The notes: a model not told the origin generated them from the sequence alone. DNA of 64,000 bases from Numida meleagris (GCF_002078875.1 NC_034411.1:48729620-48793619); one strand, 5' to 3'. Shown: positions 28,090-40,228, counted from the stretch's first letter. Numbers and translations are program-made.

Positions 28090-29412
28090 GTAATATTTTT
28101 TTCTAATTTTAAATCCAAATGTGGCTAAATTAATGCATCTCAATTCATATCTGATCAAAACCACTGTGAACACAGAATTAGAACAGAGAGGTTCCTAGTT
28201 CAGAGTTTAGCATAATCTGCTGGACTGTATGAAGGTAATCAAAATCCCTTAGGATAAGAGATTTCTGGAAGGTAGGTGATAGCAGGAGAAAATTGAAGTT
28301 CAAAGAATCCAGAAATATAGGGAGATATTTTAAGACAGATTAGAAAGCCCTATTTTTTTCCTCCTTTATTTTTTTTAAATATGTGAAGTAAAGAATACAA
28401 AAACTATGTGGCTGAGAGTCACTTATGATGGCCAGATAGTTTCTCTCATTCACTGCAGCAGCAGAAATATGCATGTGTGCATATACAGACCAGAAATTCT
28501 CCCTTGTCCTTAGGATATGGGAAGATGTGTTTCTCTAATTATACCAGCTAGAAATTGAAACCCATCAAGTTCTCATGGAGTAACCCTTCTAAAAGTGCAA
28601 CAGAATGATATGATGATCAGCAACAGGAATTAGTAGGGTAATTCAGAATGTATCTGCTGAATTTGTGCAAGTAAAAGTCAATGAATGGAAGAATGATGAG
28701 ACGAGGGAAAGAAACATAATTGTCCTGAGAAATATATCTTTCAACTAAGATATGAAAACCATATAAGGGTTTCCATTTATAAATTTTTCAGATGCACTGA
28801 AGAAAAGAAACTTGTCTCCAAGCAGTGGTTTGCACTTCAGGCCATTTCTAGATCACTAACTTGATGCTTAGGTGCACATCTCTGATAGCAGTGGCTATCA
28901 GCACGCCTTTCTCAGTGCCCGCTGCCCAGCCACAGAAGCACAAGACATCTCTCCAAGCTGTTTACTCAGTGTTCATAAATAGCTTTGCTGTTTCTGCTTA
29001 AACTGGCTGCTTGCAGCTGCCCTGCCCTGGAGTGCCTGGTCTTAATAATGTCTGTATTTCTGCATTGCAAATACTGTGGTACTCTCATGTAAAGCTGCTT
29101 TCACGTGTGTGTCACTGGAAGAAATATTCTTGGATTCTCCTCTCCTCGCTTGTCTTTGAGGGAGGGATTTTGTTATTTCCAGCTTGGAGGAAGCTGCCAT
29201 CATTTTTCTCCAGTTGCAAATTGTTTTGATGCACTAAAGGAGTAAAGCTGACTTGATGCAATGCTCAGTGTTTGGTAGCATCTTCATCAAGTGGTTCCTG
29301 GTTCTTACTCCTTTTCTTTTTCCCCACTCCCTTGTGAGATTTCCTACAGTAGACTTATTTATGTTCATTGTTTCTCTTCATTGAAACTGATATTTTCATG
29401 TTTTGCTTCTAG
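28090..29412 (+). other. PPP1R14C: PPP1R14C intron 2
   Basis: A 1323-bp phase-0 intron with donor gtaata and acceptor ttttgcttctag. It is AT-rich. I found no repeat element or other feature in it. An open frame at 29011-29229 has no recognisable similarity and looks like chance. Confidence 0.9.
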
Positions 29413-29445
29413 GAAACTCTTGTAGATTGCTACAAACCAACAGAG
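29413..29445 (+). CDS. PPP1R14C: PPP1R14C exon 3 (33-nt micro-exon)
   Basis: This micro-exon encodes the 11 residues ETLVDCYKPTE, which match the conserved 'LVDCYKPTE' of PPP1R14C and PPP1R14B. CPI-17 has 'LLKSCGKPVE' at this place. The acceptor is tgttttgcttctag and the donor is GAG|gtaaaa, both phase 0. The exon joins in frame to exon 2 (ending KLQ) and exon 4 (starting EFIKELL). It is too short for ordinary ORF detection and was found by reading the intron for the expected family motif. Because it is a multiple of three in phase 0, skipping it would keep the frame but remove the conserved Cys-Tyr-Lys-Pro turn between the helices of the PHIN fold. Confidence 0.95.
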
Positions 29446-31536
29446 GTAAAAAGACTTTTTTTTAAATACTATTCACCTGTGGACAATGTGGCTATGCTCA
29501 AGTTAAAGTAACTTTATTTATTTCACTTATTTTAAAGTTAACATAGGAATGGTAATGGCAAGCTGATGGGCTTGGGGCTTTATTTGCTGAGAATGCTTAT
29601 GCTTGTCATTTGACTGTAGTAGGAACGAACTGTGCTCTGTGACTGGACTGCTGATCTTACCAGCAGAAGTATACCACTGTTGTCTTATGTAATTGTGTGA
29701 TTGAATTTACTGATGCTTAGAACTGTCATGATACAAGAGAACTAAACACAATTTTCACTACATGGTCAAAAAAACCTCAAACGTACTATATTTCCTTGAA
29801 TTTCAACTTGAGTAATGGACTGTGTGCTCTTCAGTGTGATGTGATTTTTTAAGTCATGTGCTTTTAATGTTGTAGTATGTCTGGGAACTGTAACACAGAT
29901 ACACACTTCAGCTAGTTCTTTCTAGCTTTAACTAGCAAGATTAGTTTAAAGTATTCAACTTTTGACTTGAATATCTATTTACAGAGCCAACATACCCTAC
30001 TTTGTATCTATTAATGCATGTTTGGTAGGAAGAGTAAATAATTTAACAAAATGACCAGTGGCAAATGTAGAGTATTTAATAAAGTGGGTGGCTTAAAGGA
30101 TCGCCCAAGTCAGTAACCTTTCAGTTGTGCATGACTGGAAGCTAGGCTTTTGGGTTTTGAAACAAGGCTGCATGTGGTTCCTTTTCACCACGATGAGCAG
30201 TGCTGTAATATCTGTAATTGTAGCCGCTTAAACTACTGGGCCTTAAAGACAGTCATACTGTCAGGAAGAACCACTGTTACAGTTACAGAGACACTTTCCA
30301 GCTCACTGGATGCTATCTTTGAAAACTTTTCATTTTTGTTTATTCCTGTGGCACACTGGAAAAGTTGTCCAGAAGTTGCTGGTAATAAATAACTTTTTGA
30401 CAGTAGAGGGAGCTGACCCAGAAAGACTTACCTGGTGAAATGCGTATAACTTGTTCTGTGCTGTTCCAGCTCTGAAATTTGACTCTTAGTGCAAGAACAG
30501 ATTTCAGAGCTCTAGTAAGGATACATGACAAGTGCTAGTGAGTTTTCCACTGGAAAGCTTGTTTATAGAACTGCAGTAAGTATTTGTATGGAGCAGGTAA
30601 ATTAAGTTGATGTGGCACTTCACATGAAAAGACAACCTGAACATGTATAGTGTTGTTAAACTGCCCTCAGCTCTCTGGGATGAAGGTGGAATATTAATAC
30701 TGCAGTTTTGACTTGGCTCTCTAGTCCTCTATTGGTAGAATGGAGGCAGCTCCTTTACCCAGCAAAATACCCATCTTCCTTGGCAATCTCTTGAGATAAA
30801 TTTGGGAGAAGTACTTAATCCAGTCTGCTGTGAGGATAGCTGCCAAAATGGAAGTTGTTTCTCAGGACTGTTTTCACAACAGCAGCTTTTCTTCTTCATC
30901 TGGAGCATTATGAGCCCAGTAACACCACATGACTGCTAACTTAGGCTGTTTTAAAATCATAATTTTTAACCTGTCATTGGTGAACAAAAAAACCTGTAAG
31001 TAGGCTTAAATTCGCTGTATGAGAATCCATACCTTTTCTAGAAAATCTGCAATCCTTTCCTATTTCCAGACTGTGGAAAACTATTGAGGTAGTTGATTTT
31101 TGAAAGGATTTCCAGAAAGTTTGTGGAGAAAAAATGAGAGCTGATAGAATTTCTCTTGACCACTCAAATATAGTCCATCAAGTGCACCAGATGTTTTTGC
31201 AGCAATAGTTGTACAGTTTTAAAAGGGCTGTAATCCCTTTCTGGGTAAAAAATTATGTAGTATGATGTCTCCTTGTGCTGTTCAGAGCACAAGGAAAAAT
31301 ACTACAGACAGAAAGCTCAATAACTTGAAGCTCTTATTCCATCTGTAATAAATAAAGAAATAAATCATACTTTACACCAGTTTTGCTTAGTTTTTTCCAA
31401 TGAGACTAAACATTAAAGAATGACTGAGGTGTTTATGCATATATACTGGATTGATTTTTCATCAGAGAAAATGGAATTATCCAGGTCACTTGAAAAGGGG
31501 CAGGAATTTTGAATCTCCGTTCTCTGCCTCTGTAAT

Positions 31537-31768
31537 AGAACCATAGAGTTGGAAAGGACCCTTAAAGGTCATCTAGTCCAACTCCCCTGCAATGCTCAGG
31601 GTCACCTACAGCTAGATCATGTTGACCAGAGCCCTGTCCAACCTGGCCTTGAGTGTCTCCAGGGACGGGGCATCCACCACATCACTGGGCAACCTGTTCC
31701 AGTGCCTCAGCACCCTCACCGTAAAAGACTTTTTCCTTATATCCATCCTAAATCTACCCTCTAAATCT
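31537..31768 (-). mobile_element. CR1 LINE 3' fragment
   Basis: The antisense CR1 blocks are present in order: ccatagagttggaaagg, ggtcatctagtccaactcc, ccctgtccaacctggcctt, gggcatccaccaca, acctgttccagtgcctcag. It sits in intron 3. The open frame at 31549-31764 is wholly inside this repeat and is not a gene. Confidence 0.95.
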
Positions 31769-34281
31769 ACCAATAAATTGGCTAAAGATAGTATCTGACA
31801 CTAACTTAGGAGGAACTGCTCCGAAACCTTCTGAAGCAAGCATGTGTAGGGGACTTAGCTGCATGCTGGAGTTAAACCACAGCAAGGAACTATAGCTAGA
31901 CTGTTGAATGTGGACTAAAATTTTAAAATCTTTCCAGAGGAAGCAGTTATTGCTGTTGTGTTAATTTGACTGGGAATATGCTTGAAGTGGGAGCCTTTTT
32001 GTAAGTAGTGTTTTAATTTACCCAAACAAGGCAAACACATTAATTAGGAAAGTGCACACAGTTAGTATAGTTTTTGGATACTGATATGTTAGTGATTCTT
32101 AAATCAAAAATTTGATCTGCTAATCAAGATTGATATGCACTGTGACTGATGTGTCATTCACTATTAGAAATCAGCTGTGTAAAATGTGCCAAGCAGTAAG
32201 AATAATGTCTGGGCATAATTTTCCAACTTGTCTGTTTCTTCAAATGTAATAATAATTAAAAAACAAGCCAATAAAAACCAACCAAAACTGCACAAAAACA
32301 CAAGAGCAGTGAAGAGATGCATTTAGTGACTATTGCATTCTGACTTTTGAGGTATATGTTTTTAGTGGTGTTAGTCACTGCAGCATGTGACTCATATTTA
32401 TGCTTCATAATTTTTACTTGAGCCCCAATCTCCTTGCTCCAAGTAGCTAAGTTACACTTGCTGAAGAGAAGTACTCAACTTCTCTTCTGAGAAGCCTGAC
32501 CTAAAATATAGGCTTTAGGACCTCCAGCATAGACAGTGCTTTGACGTATGACAGTGGTTTTCCCATCATGCAAAATTAAACACTGTTTTCTATGTTTCAC
32601 TTTCTCAATTCTGCTAATACCATATCTAGTTCAAAAGTGGTACAAATCATGTAGTTTAAGCTATGTAAGCCAAGGCTTATTATGAGAGAACAACAGTTCT
32701 TTTTTGGCACTGCTATAGGATATGCTTTGTGCAAAATCAGTGTTGTAAAATGTTGTATGTGAACGGTTGTGGCTGAAAAGGAGCTGCGAGGAGCAGCATC
32801 CTTTGCCATTGTCCGTGTGGGCAGGGCAGATAGCACTTCTCTACGCCGTGCTTTGCCTGGGGAAAATCCCACCCACACCCTTCTCAAGTGGCTGTCTCAG
32901 CTCTGTGCAGTAGAGGGTCTTAACACAGGTCATGAGGAATTTTGAGTCTCATGTTAGCAATGAATAATGTAACAAAGAAATTTAAGTGTGATCTTTAGCT
33001 TTGATGATAAGGTTTTTATATTGGACAATAGACTCATTTAGAATAGGAAGACTGTTGTGGACATGAAATAAGTGAGGTTTTATCAAGACATACTTTGAAG
33101 GAAGCTGGCTAAATTTCAAGATCACCTGTTTAGACCTTGCTCTGGAGATCATCTGAATTATTTGTCATGGATGTGTATTAAAGCTTCTGCATGTGGAACT
33201 GCCAAAGTGATGTAAGGAAAAATGAGGAGACTTGTCAACTTTTATGAAGGAGAAATTGAATGAATGAGCAATTTGCATGTATACTGATTCTGAAAGGTGC
33301 AGTTGAACTACATAAAGATTAGGTTTTTTTTTGAAGACATTGAAGAGAGAACCTAGTAAGTAAGTTCTGGGTTGTTTTTTTTTTTTTCCCCTTCTTTCTT
33401 TTCTCAAAGGAATATACAAAACTTAGGACAAATGGTCTAAAGATTTCTTCCACTCAGGCAGGCAAGATTAAATCTACCTAGGCTGTCTTCTTAATATAAA
33501 TCTTCACTCAGTGCAAAATGAGAGAAAAAGTAAATGAAATAACATGATAAAGTTATTTTGCTGAGAACTTGGAATTAGTAAAAGTTTTCAGTGTGATTTC
33601 CAGTGTGTTAAATTGCTGTGCATATTTTCTGGATAAATGGGCAGTGATTTAAGCCACTGACTACTTAAGATTACTTAAGTAGTCTGGACTATTTCAGCAG
33701 CTTTTAACAATTTTGAGAAAGTAGAGAGGGGCATTCGCTTAATTGTGCATTTCCCCAAGTTTAGTTGGAGCAAATGGCAGCTTCAAGAGTAGTCCAAGCA
33801 CTGTGGTTTTTCAAACTGTTTTAGGTGTGTCTTCAGATACTGTATGTATTTAGTATACAGACATGAATAGAAAGCTCAACCATTTTGAAATGGTATTTCT
33901 AAACTTCTGAATGATCATTTGTTTTTTGGTCCAGCTATGTTATGAGTTATTTTGTGCTTATGTTATTGGTTTCTGTTTGTTTTTAATGTAATCACAGGGC
34001 AGCAATACAGAGGATACCCATTCTAAGCAACAGTAACTAAAGATGTGTCCTAGAGCCTCCATTCAGTGTACTGCCTTGCACCTCAGAGAGCCTAGAAGCT
34101 CATTAATGGCAGCTCAGCTGATGGGTTGTAGATTATTAAGTCACTGTAGCTATATTACATGTCCGTATTACTTGATAGCAGATAAATCATTTTGTAAAGA
34201 AAAAATGTTAAGAAACATGCATATTTGAAACAACGCAGATGGAGGCATTTCAAAAAAATATGGTTTCTAGTTGATCCATTT

Positions 34282-34345
34282 AGAATCATAGAATCATAGA
34301 ATGGTTTGGGTTGGAAGAAGCCTTTAAGATCATCTAGTTTGACCA
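34282..34345 (-). mobile_element. CR1 LINE 3' end fragment
   Basis: This is the hallmark tandem tail agaatcatagaatcatagaa, followed by ggtttgggttggaag and agatcatctagtttgacc. It is a very short copy in antisense orientation in intron 3. Confidence 0.95.
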
Positions 34346-36949
34346 CTTTGAATTCAGTGAACTAAAACGGTTTATATGCCTGCTGAGATCTGGCCTACAT
34401 TGTACTACAGTGGTGGAGAGAATTAAACTTGTATGTTGTCATTTCTTCAAGTACTCATGAACATAGCTTACAAATATACATCACAGTATTTTAAGAATGA
34501 AGGAGTGAATGGTGATTTGACAAGAATAAGCTGTGCACGTTTACATGCTGCTGAACTGGAGAATAACCAGACTGTATATCTTAACCACAGCTAAGTGTAG
34601 TGGTATTTAGTCAGTGCCTTCTACAGGGCTCACCAAGAAGCTGGATGAACTGCTGTATACTGTCCTCCTCTGGGCACTGATGGTCCTGTGGCCTCACTGG
34701 TGCCCTTAGGATTGTGCAGTGAGGCTGCAGAGATGCTGCACCAATTCTTGCTATCAGAAGACAACTTCTGGCCCCATTTCCGTGGAACATCTGGGACTCA
34801 TCAGTTCCCTTCTTCGTGTGCAGTCGTCTTAAGGTTTGAGCCTGTGGGGAAGGGAAGGTGTTTGGATATAGGATTCCCTTGTTTTCTTTTTCCTCCCCCA
34901 TTCAGATGGCATTTTTGAGTTTCTTCCTCACATAGTTAAGTAAAGCACTCTCCAGGCTGACTTTACTTTTTGCATTCAACTGATCAGGCTCTTTCTCGGG
35001 GAGATAGCCTCAGGCAAACAGTTGAGGAAATCTTGATTTTTGACTTGGCTGCAGGGAAGTAAAGCTCTGGAGCAAAGCTGGCTGAGGATTAATTTCATGC
35101 TCTGGTGAAGCAGAAGCACTGGACACCCTTCATTTTAGCTTAAGACCTAGTCCTATTACATGTGTTCTGTTTGTGGGCGAGAAAACTGGAGAGAAAAAGT
35201 CTAATTAGTGTCTAGAATTAATTGGAAGACTTGAACAGGAAGCCTGGAATTCATTGCCTGTCAAATGACCTCATTAAAACTGATTTGCATCTCCAAAGCA
35301 GAAAGGTGAAGTGATTTCCTCCCCTTTGCTGAATTATCATTTCACCTTTGTTTGCCTTCTTAATTTTTTTTATTCTACATTAGATGATTGTTTTTGCTGA
35401 ACTAAATGCCTTTGATTCTAGGGAAAGCATTAGAGAAAGAAGACAACTGCCTAAGGCTGACAATTAATGAGTTCAAATCAACTATAGATTTCATCTCTGT
35501 CCAACTCTCATTTGAATTTGACTTTAGAATTAGAAAGATGTGTCTTCCAGAAACAGTAATTTTATATTATAAATTAGCAAGACTCTTAGTGCTTGTGACA
35601 AAATGGTATATGCAGGCAATCTCCTTGAAGAAAATCTATAGAAAGAATTAAAACTAGGTTTATATACATTTTTGCTTTTTTTTTCCTTCTTTTTTTCCCA
35701 TTAACAAAGGACCAAACTGTTGGTACTGGATTTTTCTTCTATTAAAAGTACAGATATGCCCTCCGTGCTTCTGGCTGTAGTCCTCAAAGGAATAATTTGT
35801 AAGTTCTTGAATCTTTAACTGAGTTATTTTTAAGTGTTTTCCAACTATGAGAATTAAATAAGTATTAATAAGTAGATAATTCAACCTGTGTTGCAGAGCT
35901 ACTTTTAAGTTCAGTTGCTACATGATTAGCTTTCAAATGCATGATGCTAAACGTCAGCCCAACTCCTAGAGGGGATTTCACAAAAATGCTCTGTGTAAAA
36001 TGATTTTTGTGTATGAGGTTGAGATAGATGTGGATATTAAGCCTTCTATTAAGCTTCAACTCAAATGTCCACAAGGAATAAAACTGCAATTTTTGAGTGA
36101 TGTTTAAAGAAAATAAATGGGTATTACTGTGCGTCATAAAGCTGAGTCAGTTAGCTATAAAGTGAAGGCTTATTAAAATGCTGCAAAGCCTTCTTTTTTG
36201 CCTCCAAGAGGGAAAATGTGCATCTGCCCTAGAGTGCTGCCTTACCTTGATGTAGTGCTGCAAAAGGCACAGGCACCAGAGCACACATATATAAAAGCTG
36301 CAGGCTCTGTGCAAACATCAATGCAAAATGATACTTAGAGCAAATCAGAAACATACTGAACTGGTGCTCTGGCTTGACACCTGTGGGACTGCACTATTGC
36401 ACTGCTGCACTGTGTGAAATGCTTGCTGTGTACAAAATGTTCTTGTTGCGTTTTACTGTTCAGTGCTTAAATCTCTTAGTTCAAGAAAAATAACTCCAGA
36501 GGGGCAGGCATTTGTAATCATTACATGTACTTCTTCAAGTGCATATGGCTTCCTTCCCCTTCCAGAAAAAAAAAAAGCCCCGCTTACCTCCCATCTGATT
36601 AGGTTACCCCAACTCAGCTTGATTTATTTTGGTGCTATGTTGGCGGTACTGAGGAGTTTCTAGGTGCCCTTAAGATGGAAAACTTCAAGCAAATGTGCTG
36701 TTTTTCAAAAGAAGTGCTTGGGGTGCTGCCACAATAATGAGAGGAACTCCCCTCCTTTGTTGTAGTGTTGTATTGAGAAACAACTGACCCCTGTCTGCAT
36801 TTTATATCCAAGGGAAACTTGCTCCAAATTCTTCTGAGCTCTGGGGGAAAATGGACAAAGGAATGAAAAAGGTGCCTTTCAAAGAGGTGGTTTCTTAACA
36901 GCTAGGGTCAGAATAATGCCTGTAGATTTACCTGTCAGCTCTGCAGATG

Positions 36950-37062
36950 CTGTCCCATCCAACCTGGCCCTGAAGGCCTTCAGGGATGGGGCATCCACAG
37001 CTTCTCTGGGCAGCCTGTCACACTGCCTCACCACCCTCTTAGTGAAGAACTTCTTCCTTCAG
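36950..37062 (-). mobile_element. CR1 LINE internal fragment
   Basis: The antisense CR1 blocks are tgtcccatccaacctggcc, cagggatggggcatccaca, gggcagcctgtcacactgcc and accctcttagtgaagaac. The terminal 'atcatagaa' repeat is missing on the left. Confidence 0.88.
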
Positions 37063-38022
37063 ATGGCACCATGCCGTGTTAGTTTTTCATTGTCTACAGG
37101 CCTTTAGGATGATGAAAGAGTAACACAGGGTCAATGCAGAGTGCAATGAATGCTGTGGATTTTCAGGATAAAACTGTCTTCCTCCTTTTTTTGACTTCTC
37201 GGTGGTTAAGTGCTGTATTCTTACAAATCACTCAGAAGTGGATATTGTTGCAGTGACCTGTGCATATTTGGAAAAAATACAGCTTCTAAGGGATAGAGAG
37301 GGGGAATTTGGGATCTTAACAATGCAGTTTTCCAATCATCCCTTTAAGCTGTATGCCTATTCATATGGGATGTGCTATGTTGATATGCACAAATGTATTC
37401 CTGTACTGGCATTGATCTAGCTGGTTCAGAAGTGAGTGCCAGGCTAAAATATGTAATGTACCTGACGAGCTTTTAAAGCTCACACTGATATAGACGTTGC
37501 TTTGCCTTTGCTGTTGATACTTGAAATCACAAGTGGGTATTTAAGTGATGATAAAACAGTAAATGCAGTGCAATGTTGGTGTGCCAGAAAAAAAACTTGC
37601 CCCTCTCAAGTGAAAATACCCGTTTACAGATGCTTTCTGTATGCACACTTCAGCACCTGTATAATGTATGTTTCAGTGTGACTCTTTTTGGAAAGGTACT
37701 GTGTTGTCATTTAGGTGGTGACCTTGCTCACTGGCATGTTTAGCCTCAAGCACTTGGCTAGGAAGTCATGCTTTTTTTGTCCTTTCACATCAACTCAACT
37801 GACTAAATCCATAATTACATTCCATGTTTATAGCTAAATGATTTCTAGATAAGAACCTTTTTGTGACTGTATACATAGTACCATGGATTAACGTTGTTCT
37901 CCCAGTGTGACAGTAAGGGGTGATTTAGCTTTTAGCTTGTCTGCAGTTATTATCTGAAATTCTTTTGGTGTGCAATTTTGTATAATGGTGTAACTCTTTA
38001 AGCTTCTGCTCTTTCACAATTT

Positions 38023-38044
38023 AAAAAAAAAAAAAAAAAAAAAA
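38023..38044. repeat. poly-A tract
   Basis: Twenty-two consecutive A in intron 3, about 640 bases before the last exon. Confidence 0.9.
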
Positions 38045-38680
38045 GGAAATCCACCACCAGTTTCACACTGCTTTTCAACCAGAATAAGCGAGTGGTGCTA
38101 CCTCTGGCTCCTTGCTCCTGCATTGCCCCAACCTGGCACCAGTTGGTACGGGACTGAGCGGTGAGTCTGGTCAGAGTGAGCCAGCTTGGAACCTAACAGG
38201 GCAACAGGAAAACATCTGAGTTTTCAGCCAGACTAGCTCTCTGTTCCAGCTGAATGAGCAGCCAGCCAAAATGCTTGTGCCAGGCTGGAAAATGTTGAGA
38301 CAAACACCTATTTTGGCAGGAGTGCCGGTTTCTGTGCAGGCTGAAACTGTGACATTCTCCTTTAGCTGCTTGCATTGTATCCTGTCATAGATTTTACTTC
38401 ATTCAACAGCTGATAGAAGGCCCTGTGTAATAAAAGGCTGGGAGATAACTAGCAACTAAGGTGGCACACTCACTCAGAGGAAAAATCAGTAATTCACACC
38501 TTCACTATGTGACAAGAGTGTGCATGTAAGATTCCTGGATATCAGGCTAAAGAAATTCCAGCTTAGCAGTAAAAGCTTTAAGAAAAAATATACAGTTTGC
38601 TTTGAATTTTTTTTAAACTCAAAATCATGGTATTATGGGATCATAAAGATTACTCATATTTTCTAATCTTTTTTTCCTAG

Positions 38681-38755
38681 GAATTTATCAAAGAGCTGCT
38701 AACTCGGATAAGAGGAATGAGAAAACTCAGTCCCCCTCAAAAGAAGAGTATATAA
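38681..38755 (+). CDS. PPP1R14C: PPP1R14C exon 4 (terminal coding exon with stop)
   Basis: This exon encodes the C-terminal 24 residues, EFIKELLTRIRGMRKLSPPQ followed by KKSI, and the stop TAA at 38753-38755. The family signature 'EFIKELL-RIRGMRKLSPPQKKS' at the very C-terminus is what I recall for mammalian PPP1R14C, which ends KKSV. PHI-1 ends 'GLLDKIRGMQKLSTPQKK', and CPI-17 has a longer, unrelated tail. The differences are Thr for Ser in 'LLTR' and a final Ile for Val. The segment forms the last amphipathic helix of the PHIN domain plus a short basic tail. Exons 2-4 together give 63 residues. I recall about 165 residues for the mammalian protein, so roughly 100 N-terminal residues should come from exon 1 outside the window. 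Confidence 0.95.
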   Translation, partial: EFIKELLTRIRGMRKLSPPQKKSI

Positions 38756-38824
38756 ATAACTCAAAATAGTAGCACTCTGTAAAAGACATGGCAAGGGAAA
38801 TGGGACTTTGAATACAAGACCTTT

Positions 38825-38830
38825 ATTAAA
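38825..38830 (+). terminator. candidate proximal polyadenylation signal ATTAAA
   Basis: ATTAAA is the commonest variant of the polyadenylation hexamer. It begins 70 bases after the stop codon of PPP1R14C and is followed by pyrimidine-rich sequence (gtctttctcc, then a T-run). If used, the 3' UTR would be only about 90-100 nt. Use cannot be judged from sequence alone. Confidence 0.35.
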
Positions 38831-39163
38831 ATAGTTGTCTTTCTCCACAACTTTTTTTATTTCATTCGGTTTTGACTCAAGGAATTTCTTTTGTGTGTTT
38901 TAAGGATTCTTTTTTAAGTGTCAATTTTTATTTTTTTTAATCAAGAATATCAACGTTTTGGATGCTGCTCAACTTTCACTTGAGGATTACAGAAGCAAGT
39001 GAAGAATCCAAGAGTTAGTGACGAGGGGCAGCAAGCCTACTTGGTAAACCAGAAGATCTTGTACATTTACAGAGCTAGGAGACTTCTCCTTGCGACTGGT
39101 TGGATAATGTTTTTAAGTTGGTTGTACATTTAACTCATGGATGTCAAATTTCTTGTGCTTGTC

Positions 39164-39171
39164 TGTACATA
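39164..39171 (+). promoter_or_regulatory. candidate Pumilio response element in 3' UTR
   Basis: TGTACATA is an exact match to the PUF-family consensus UGUANAUA on the sense strand of the PPP1R14C 3' UTR. Two one-mismatch copies (TGTACATT) lie 104 and 41 bases upstream. PUF proteins bound to such sites generally reduce mRNA stability or translation. Function here is inference. Confidence 0.35.
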
Positions 39172-39973
39172 AATTATAAAGTGGGTTGTGAATACTGTTT
39201 CACATGGATGGAAGGAAAAGTTTGTTACAGTAAATTATTTAAATGGTGGTTATTGCAAATTTGCTACCAGAAGGTACCAATTTAGATTACTTTAGATTAC
39301 TGAAACGAGTGCTGCCATTTTTCTAAGTACCCTTAAAGCAGCCCAGTGAAGAATTTCATCATATCTCCTTATTTAGACTGCAGCATATGAGAATTGGGAA
39401 TTTTAAGGGCTTAATTTGTAGACTTAAAGTTATTTTAACTTTGATGCTTTGCCAGATCATTTCCTCTCCACCTCATGGTGTCTTGGAACTGTGCAAACCT
39501 ACACTGAAAAAGGGCCTGCAGTCGTATCTTGAGAAATGTCCATTACCACTTAAAAGCTGCTTCACAGTGGAGGAAAAGGCAATGCTATGACTTTAAAGCA
39601 CTGTCTTGCGTTTAGTGATGTGGTCTTAATCAAGATTCCTCTCCAAGTCGGCAAAGATTATTATAGTCTTTGTTGATGGCTCTGCCCTGAGAAATGGGGA
39701 GTCTTTATAATGTGGATTCTCCTAGTTGTGAAAGCAAGAATAGAAGAGAGATCCCTGCTCCCTCCTGGAAAATGTCCTGTCTAAAATGGTCAATAAGCTA
39801 CCATATACTGGTAGGTGACACTAGTCAGGCATTTTATATCAAGGGTGCTCTGAACATATTTTATTTTTCAAAAGAAGTACATGTTTGTGAATTTTATGTA
39901 TACTGGCAAGCTTTTTTAATGTATTTAATTTTGTAATGTTTACCGATGGTTTTATTTACCAGATATTTACTCA

Positions 39974-39979
39974 AATAAA
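39974..39979 (+). terminator. PPP1R14C: polyadenylation signal AATAAA (main candidate)
   Basis: This is the only AATAAA between the stop codon and position 40000. It sits in tcaaataaatgg and is followed within 15-25 bases by GT-rich cttgtgacttgtt, the expected layout of a vertebrate cleavage site. Confidence 0.7.
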
Positions 39980-40228
39980 TGGAACAACTTGTGACTTGTT
40001 ACATGTACACTTTACTGTTGCTGAATAGGTTGGTAAATGGAGTTTCTTACCAGAAAGAGAAGCTTGGCAGGTGGTAAGTACATGGGAACCCAGCTGTGTA
40101 GATCCCAACTGGCTTTTAATGTACAACAAAAGACTTAGCCCACTTAGCCAAATTACTGTAACCTGGTGGACAGCCTCACTTCTGAAAGTCTGCAGCTGAG
40201 GCATGCCTTTCCTGTGCCCTGAAGAATT

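Larger units (their letters stand above)
29446..38680 (+). other. PPP1R14C: PPP1R14C intron 3
   Basis: A 9235-bp phase-0 intron with donor gtaaaa and a strong polypyrimidine acceptor ending tttttttcctag. It contains three CR1 pieces in antisense orientation (31537-31768, 34282-34345, 36950-37062) and a 22-base A-run (38023-38044). I recognise no other gene or exon. Open frames of 60-96 codons in it either lie within CR1 (31549-31764) or have no recognisable content. Confidence 0.9.
38756..39998 (+). other. PPP1R14C: PPP1R14C 3' untranslated region
   Basis: The stop codon is followed by about 1.24 kb of AT-rich sequence up to the only canonical AATAAA in the interval (39974-39979). A GT-rich stretch (cttgtgacttgtt) lies immediately downstream, as expected for a downstream polyadenylation element. 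The 3' end is therefore placed near 39998, with an uncertainty of about 15 bases. Within it are an early ATTAAA (38825-38830), a consensus Pumilio site TGTACATA (39164-39171) and two near-matches TGTACATT (39060-39067, 39123-39130). A perfect tandem repeat of tttagattac lies near 39281-39302. Short open frames in it have no recognisable similarity. Confidence 0.75.

Noticed and set aside
31549..31764. 71-codon + strand frame
   Set aside because: It lies wholly inside an antisense CR1 fragment.
38023..38044. A-run as the tail of a processed pseudogene
   Set aside because: No recognisable gene-derived sequence precedes it and no flanking duplication was seen.
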